Assembly (NCBI GenBank): GCA_029933365.1
Contig: JAOZOH010000079.1
Coordinates: forward strand, 1 to 13,285
Origin: Desulfuromusa sp.
GTDB lineage: Bacteria > Desulfobacterota > Desulfuromonadia > Desulfuromonadales > Geopsychrobacteraceae
Length of the DNA: 13,285 bases
Direction: 5' to 3'
The position numbers and the translations under genes were made by a program. Positions 11,827 through 13,285 of the stretch are shown one piece after another. The notes beneath the pieces are model-generated. The model saw nothing but the letters and a program-made list of their open reading frames with translations, ran no database searches and had not been told where the DNA came from. Each line of letters begins with the position of its first letter. Position 1 is the stretch's first letter.

Positions 11827-12104
11827 TGACTCGAATTGTTCCACCGCAAATCAAGGCAATAATTTGGGTGCTTGTTTTCGTGCTGGCTTTTTATTTCATA
11901 TTTATTCAGAAGGCTTCCTTGGCAAAAGATCAAAAGGTTCTCTCCTCAACAGAGACGACCCCAAAACTCATCAGAAAAACAATCGCTAACGGGCGACAAA
12001 TAACAACTCAGCTTTTCAGCCCAGTCATTGAGGCTGAGGCAGTTTTGCCGATTGTCCGTTTTGTGGGAGACAAACCCTACTATGACGAAATGGGGAAAAA
12101 ATGA
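11823..12104 (+). CDS. single-pass membrane protein, 93 aa
   Basis: The start overlaps the previous stop (ATGATGA); ATG 11826 is an equal alternative. One transmembrane helix (about residues 10-28, IKAIIWVLVFVLAFYFIFI) is followed by a polar domain of some 60 residues rich in Thr and Lys, probably periplasmic. No lipobox or known domain is seen. It is co-translated with the YdjM-like membrane protein through an ATGA overlap, so the two may act together at the inner membrane. Confidence 0.65.
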   Translation: MMTRIVPPQIKAIIWVLVFVLAFYFIFIQKASLAKDQKVLSSTETTPKLIRKTIANGRQITTQLFSPVIEAEAVLPIVRFVGDKPYYDEMGKK

Positions 12105-12571
12105 AGTGGCATAATCATAAGCTTTGTACGTTTTGTATTGTGTTTGCTGCGACCGGACGGATTTTCCCATCTTTCATCGCTGGTGTTGGATCAATCCTGC
12201 CGGATGTCTTTGAAGCTGGTCTGGTGAAACACAGGACAATAACGCACTGGCCATTTTTTTATCTTGCCTTCATCGTAACAATCGTCCCGGTGGTTAAACT
12301 TGTTTCTTGGTGGGCATGGCTAGTTGTTGGTTGCCTGCTGCTCGGTTGCCTGCTTCATTTAGCAGAAGACAGTTTAAGCAAAGGGGGAATCCCGCTATTT
12401 AACCCTGTGGGGAAAAAGTATGGATTGGGGTGGTATATCACCGACACTGTCACTGAAACCTTCGTAGTCACTGGAATTGTTGCTGTGGCTTTCTATTTTT
12501 CATGGCGACAAGGATTTCTATCAGCGGATTTTCTGGCCCACGAAATTACCTGGCTACTGTCTTGGACGTAA
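12101..12571 (+). CDS. YdjM-like inner-membrane protein (putative metal-dependent hydrolase family)
   Basis: The 156-aa protein shows the pattern of the YdjM/YfhO-type family annotated as membrane-bound metal-dependent hydrolases: ILPD (32-35), KHRTITHW (43-50), HLAEDSLSKGGIPLFNPVGKKYGLGWYI (86-113) and hydrophobic segments at about 51-67, 70-86 and 118-134. The conserved His and Asp residues (D35, H44, H49, H86, D90) are intact. E. coli YdjM is LexA-regulated, which fits a damage-response theme with the umuDC genes, but its biochemical role is unproven. The start overlaps the preceding stop as ATGA. Confidence 0.82.
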   Translation: MKWHNHKLCTFCIVFAATGRIFPSFIAGVGSILPDVFEAGLVKHRTITHWPFFYLAFIVTIVPVVKLVSWWAWLVVGCLLLGCLLHLAEDSLSKGGIPLFNPVGKKYGLGWYITDTVTETFVVTGIVAVAFYFSWRQGFLSADFLAHEITWLLSWT

Positions 12572-12573
12572 CG

Positions 12574-13032
12574 ATGTTGCAGATGATCTTCACCGCAACC
12601 GAAAAAGAAAGTTACCTCATCGTCGGAGCAAGAATGAGCTATGCGGGAAGAACATACATAAAAAGAGCGATCTTCCCGTTTAAATTTCACATGTCTGATG
12701 TGGACAGAGAGAAGAAGATTGGGGTGGGGCTGAAGGAAATCCTGGACCAACTCGAACGTCCTTGCCGGATCGACCTGCGGACAGATCTTTATCGCATGGT
12801 CAAAAATCACAGGATCGGTCAACATCAGATCACCTGGTCTCTGGTGCCACCGACTAGTCGAATTGTCGAGGATGTTCAGATTGAACTCCGTCAGGGCGAC
12901 ACTTTTATCAATATTGCCGAAAGAATTTTATTTGGTGAAATCACGGATCCTTGCTCCACATGTCAGGGGCGTGGGGAGATTGTTGAATATGACAATCACG
13001 ACCGGGGGTCAGGGTTGATTGCCGAAAAATGA
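12574..13032 (+). CDS. protein with a single DnaJ-type CxxCxGxG motif
   Basis: I choose ATG 12574, two bases after the preceding stop, giving 152 aa; the earlier ATG at 12502 lies 70 bases inside the YdjM-like gene and has no ribosome-binding site. The site for 12574 is also weak (TTGGAC), so coupling to the upstream gene is likely. The body has strand-rich and basic segments (YAGRTYIKRAIFPFKFHM) and the end carries CSTCQGRG (127-134), exactly one DnaJ zinc-finger repeat. DnaJ needs pairs of such repeats to bind zinc, so this protein would need a second copy from a partner or dimer. No J-domain is present. No family is recognised. Confidence 0.65.
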   Translation: MLQMIFTATEKESYLIVGARMSYAGRTYIKRAIFPFKFHMSDVDREKKIGVGLKEILDQLERPCRIDLRTDLYRMVKNHRIGQHQITWSLVPPTSRIVEDVQIELRQGDTFINIAERILFGEITDPCSTCQGRGEIVEYDNHDRGSGLIAEK

Positions 13033-13075
13033 TGCAATCCGTCAGCGTCCAGAAAGGACAAGGAGTGGATAGAGG

Positions 13076-13084
13076 TTGTCCACA
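13076..13084 (+). promoter_or_regulatory. possible DnaA box
   Basis: TTGTCCACA differs by one base from the DnaA box consensus TTATCCACA. A single box is not evidence of an origin. Nearby AT-rich sequence (13141-13240) and the repeats at the window edge keep the idea open. Confidence 0.3.
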
Positions 13085-13126
13085 GAAAAAGGGAACTTTT
13101 CCCCTGCGATCTGTTGATTTCTTGAC

Positions 13127-13146
13127 CGGGGTTGACCCCGATTTTT
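13127..13146 (+). terminator. weak terminator after the 11234-13032 operon
   Basis: CGGGG (13127-13131) and CCCCG (13136-13140) form a short GC stem with loop TTGA followed by ATTTTT. It lies 95 bases after the last gene of the operon. The stem is only 5 bp, so efficiency is uncertain. Confidence 0.5.
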
Positions 13147-13241
13147 AAGGGCTGTTTTTACTATACATAATGACCCTTCTGTAGAGTAAAAATTTCAAAA
13201 CACGAAACCAAAGTCGGTGCGATGTAAAATAAACTAAACCA

Positions 13242-13285
13242 CCATGCACTGAAAGTGCATGGGTTTGGGTCGGGACTGAAAGTCC
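13242..13285 (+). repeat. two tandem hairpins sharing ACTGAAAGT, cut by the window edge
   Basis: CCATGCACT/AGTGCATGG (13242-13262, 9 bp) and GGACT/AGTCC (13273-13285, probably longer beyond the edge) both have loop GAA, so ACTGAAAGT occurs twice, 27 bases apart. This could be an iteron-like array, a protein-binding array or the start of another structured leader. Too little is visible to decide. Confidence 0.5.

Noticed and set aside
12502..12573. Earlier start for the CxxCxGxG protein
   Set aside because: It lies inside the YdjM-like gene in another frame and has no ribosome-binding site; ATG 12574 just after the upstream stop is more natural.
13242..13285. Start of a CRISPR array
   Set aside because: The two hairpins share only 9 bases and differ in stem length and sequence; no repeat of 23 bases or more is visible and no cas gene is present.

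Overview
The window looks like part of an accessory element (plasmid, integrative conjugative element or large island) from a Gram-negative, probably proteobacterial, host. Translations resemble those of Desulfuromonas/Geobacter-type bacteria, but I cannot prove the genus. Genes are tightly packed, with many ATGA overlaps. There is no ribosomal or central-metabolism gene. A plasmid-type umuDC pair and a hipBA pair sit between gene sets of unknown function. I recall similar CobS-like/DUF3150/CobT-like sets from conjugative elements (IncA/C plasmids, SXT/R391 ICEs); this is memory, not a search.

Layout. (1) Positions 1-6972 are all on the + strand and end at a strong terminator (6981-7010). They encode a small membrane protein, a DUF4258-like protein, a hypothetical protein, a CobS/MoxR-like AAA+ ATPase, a WGR-like protein, a DUF3150 protein, a small acidic protein, a CobT-like protein with an HExxH motif and a VWA domain, an unknown 170-aa protein, a stand-alone TSCPD domain, a lipoprotein and a 38-aa microprotein. 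(2) 7083-8770, - strand: umuC and umuD. (3) 8771-9222: a divergent regulatory region with a perfect 16-bp inverted repeat. (4) 9223-10794, + strand: hipB and hipA. (5) 10795-11233: a gene-free stretch with two terminators, a possible tRNA 3'-end remnant and a long hairpin. (6) 11234-13032, + strand: an operon of a WGR-like protein with a beta-clamp motif, an unknown protein, a single-pass membrane protein, a YdjM-like membrane protein and a protein with half a DnaJ-type zinc finger. (7) 13033-13285: a possible DnaA box, a weak terminator and two tandem hairpins at the window edge.

The most unusual signal is in region 1. Several genes in the unit have their own structured 5' leader. Three leaders (before the CobS-like, DUF3150 and 170-aa genes) share one plan: an ACCCA block, then a long hairpin whose 5' arm imitates the ribosome-binding site and whose 3' arm is complementary both to that arm and to the true ribosome-binding region. 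Several G-U wobbles in the hairpin become Watson-Crick pairs in the alternative fold, as expected of a two-state translational switch. A fourth leader (38-aa gene) has the same anti-SD/SD pairing in another architecture, the VWA leader has a pseudoknot-like fold, and the TSCPD leader has a strong hairpin with a weaker version.

Functionally, the ATPase/DUF3150/VWA set is probably a MoxR-type remodelling machine and not a cobalt chelatase, since no CobN is present. The other recognisable genes concern damage response and persistence (umuDC, hipBA, a relative of LexA-regulated YdjM) or carry DNA-linked motifs (WGR, clamp-binding peptide).
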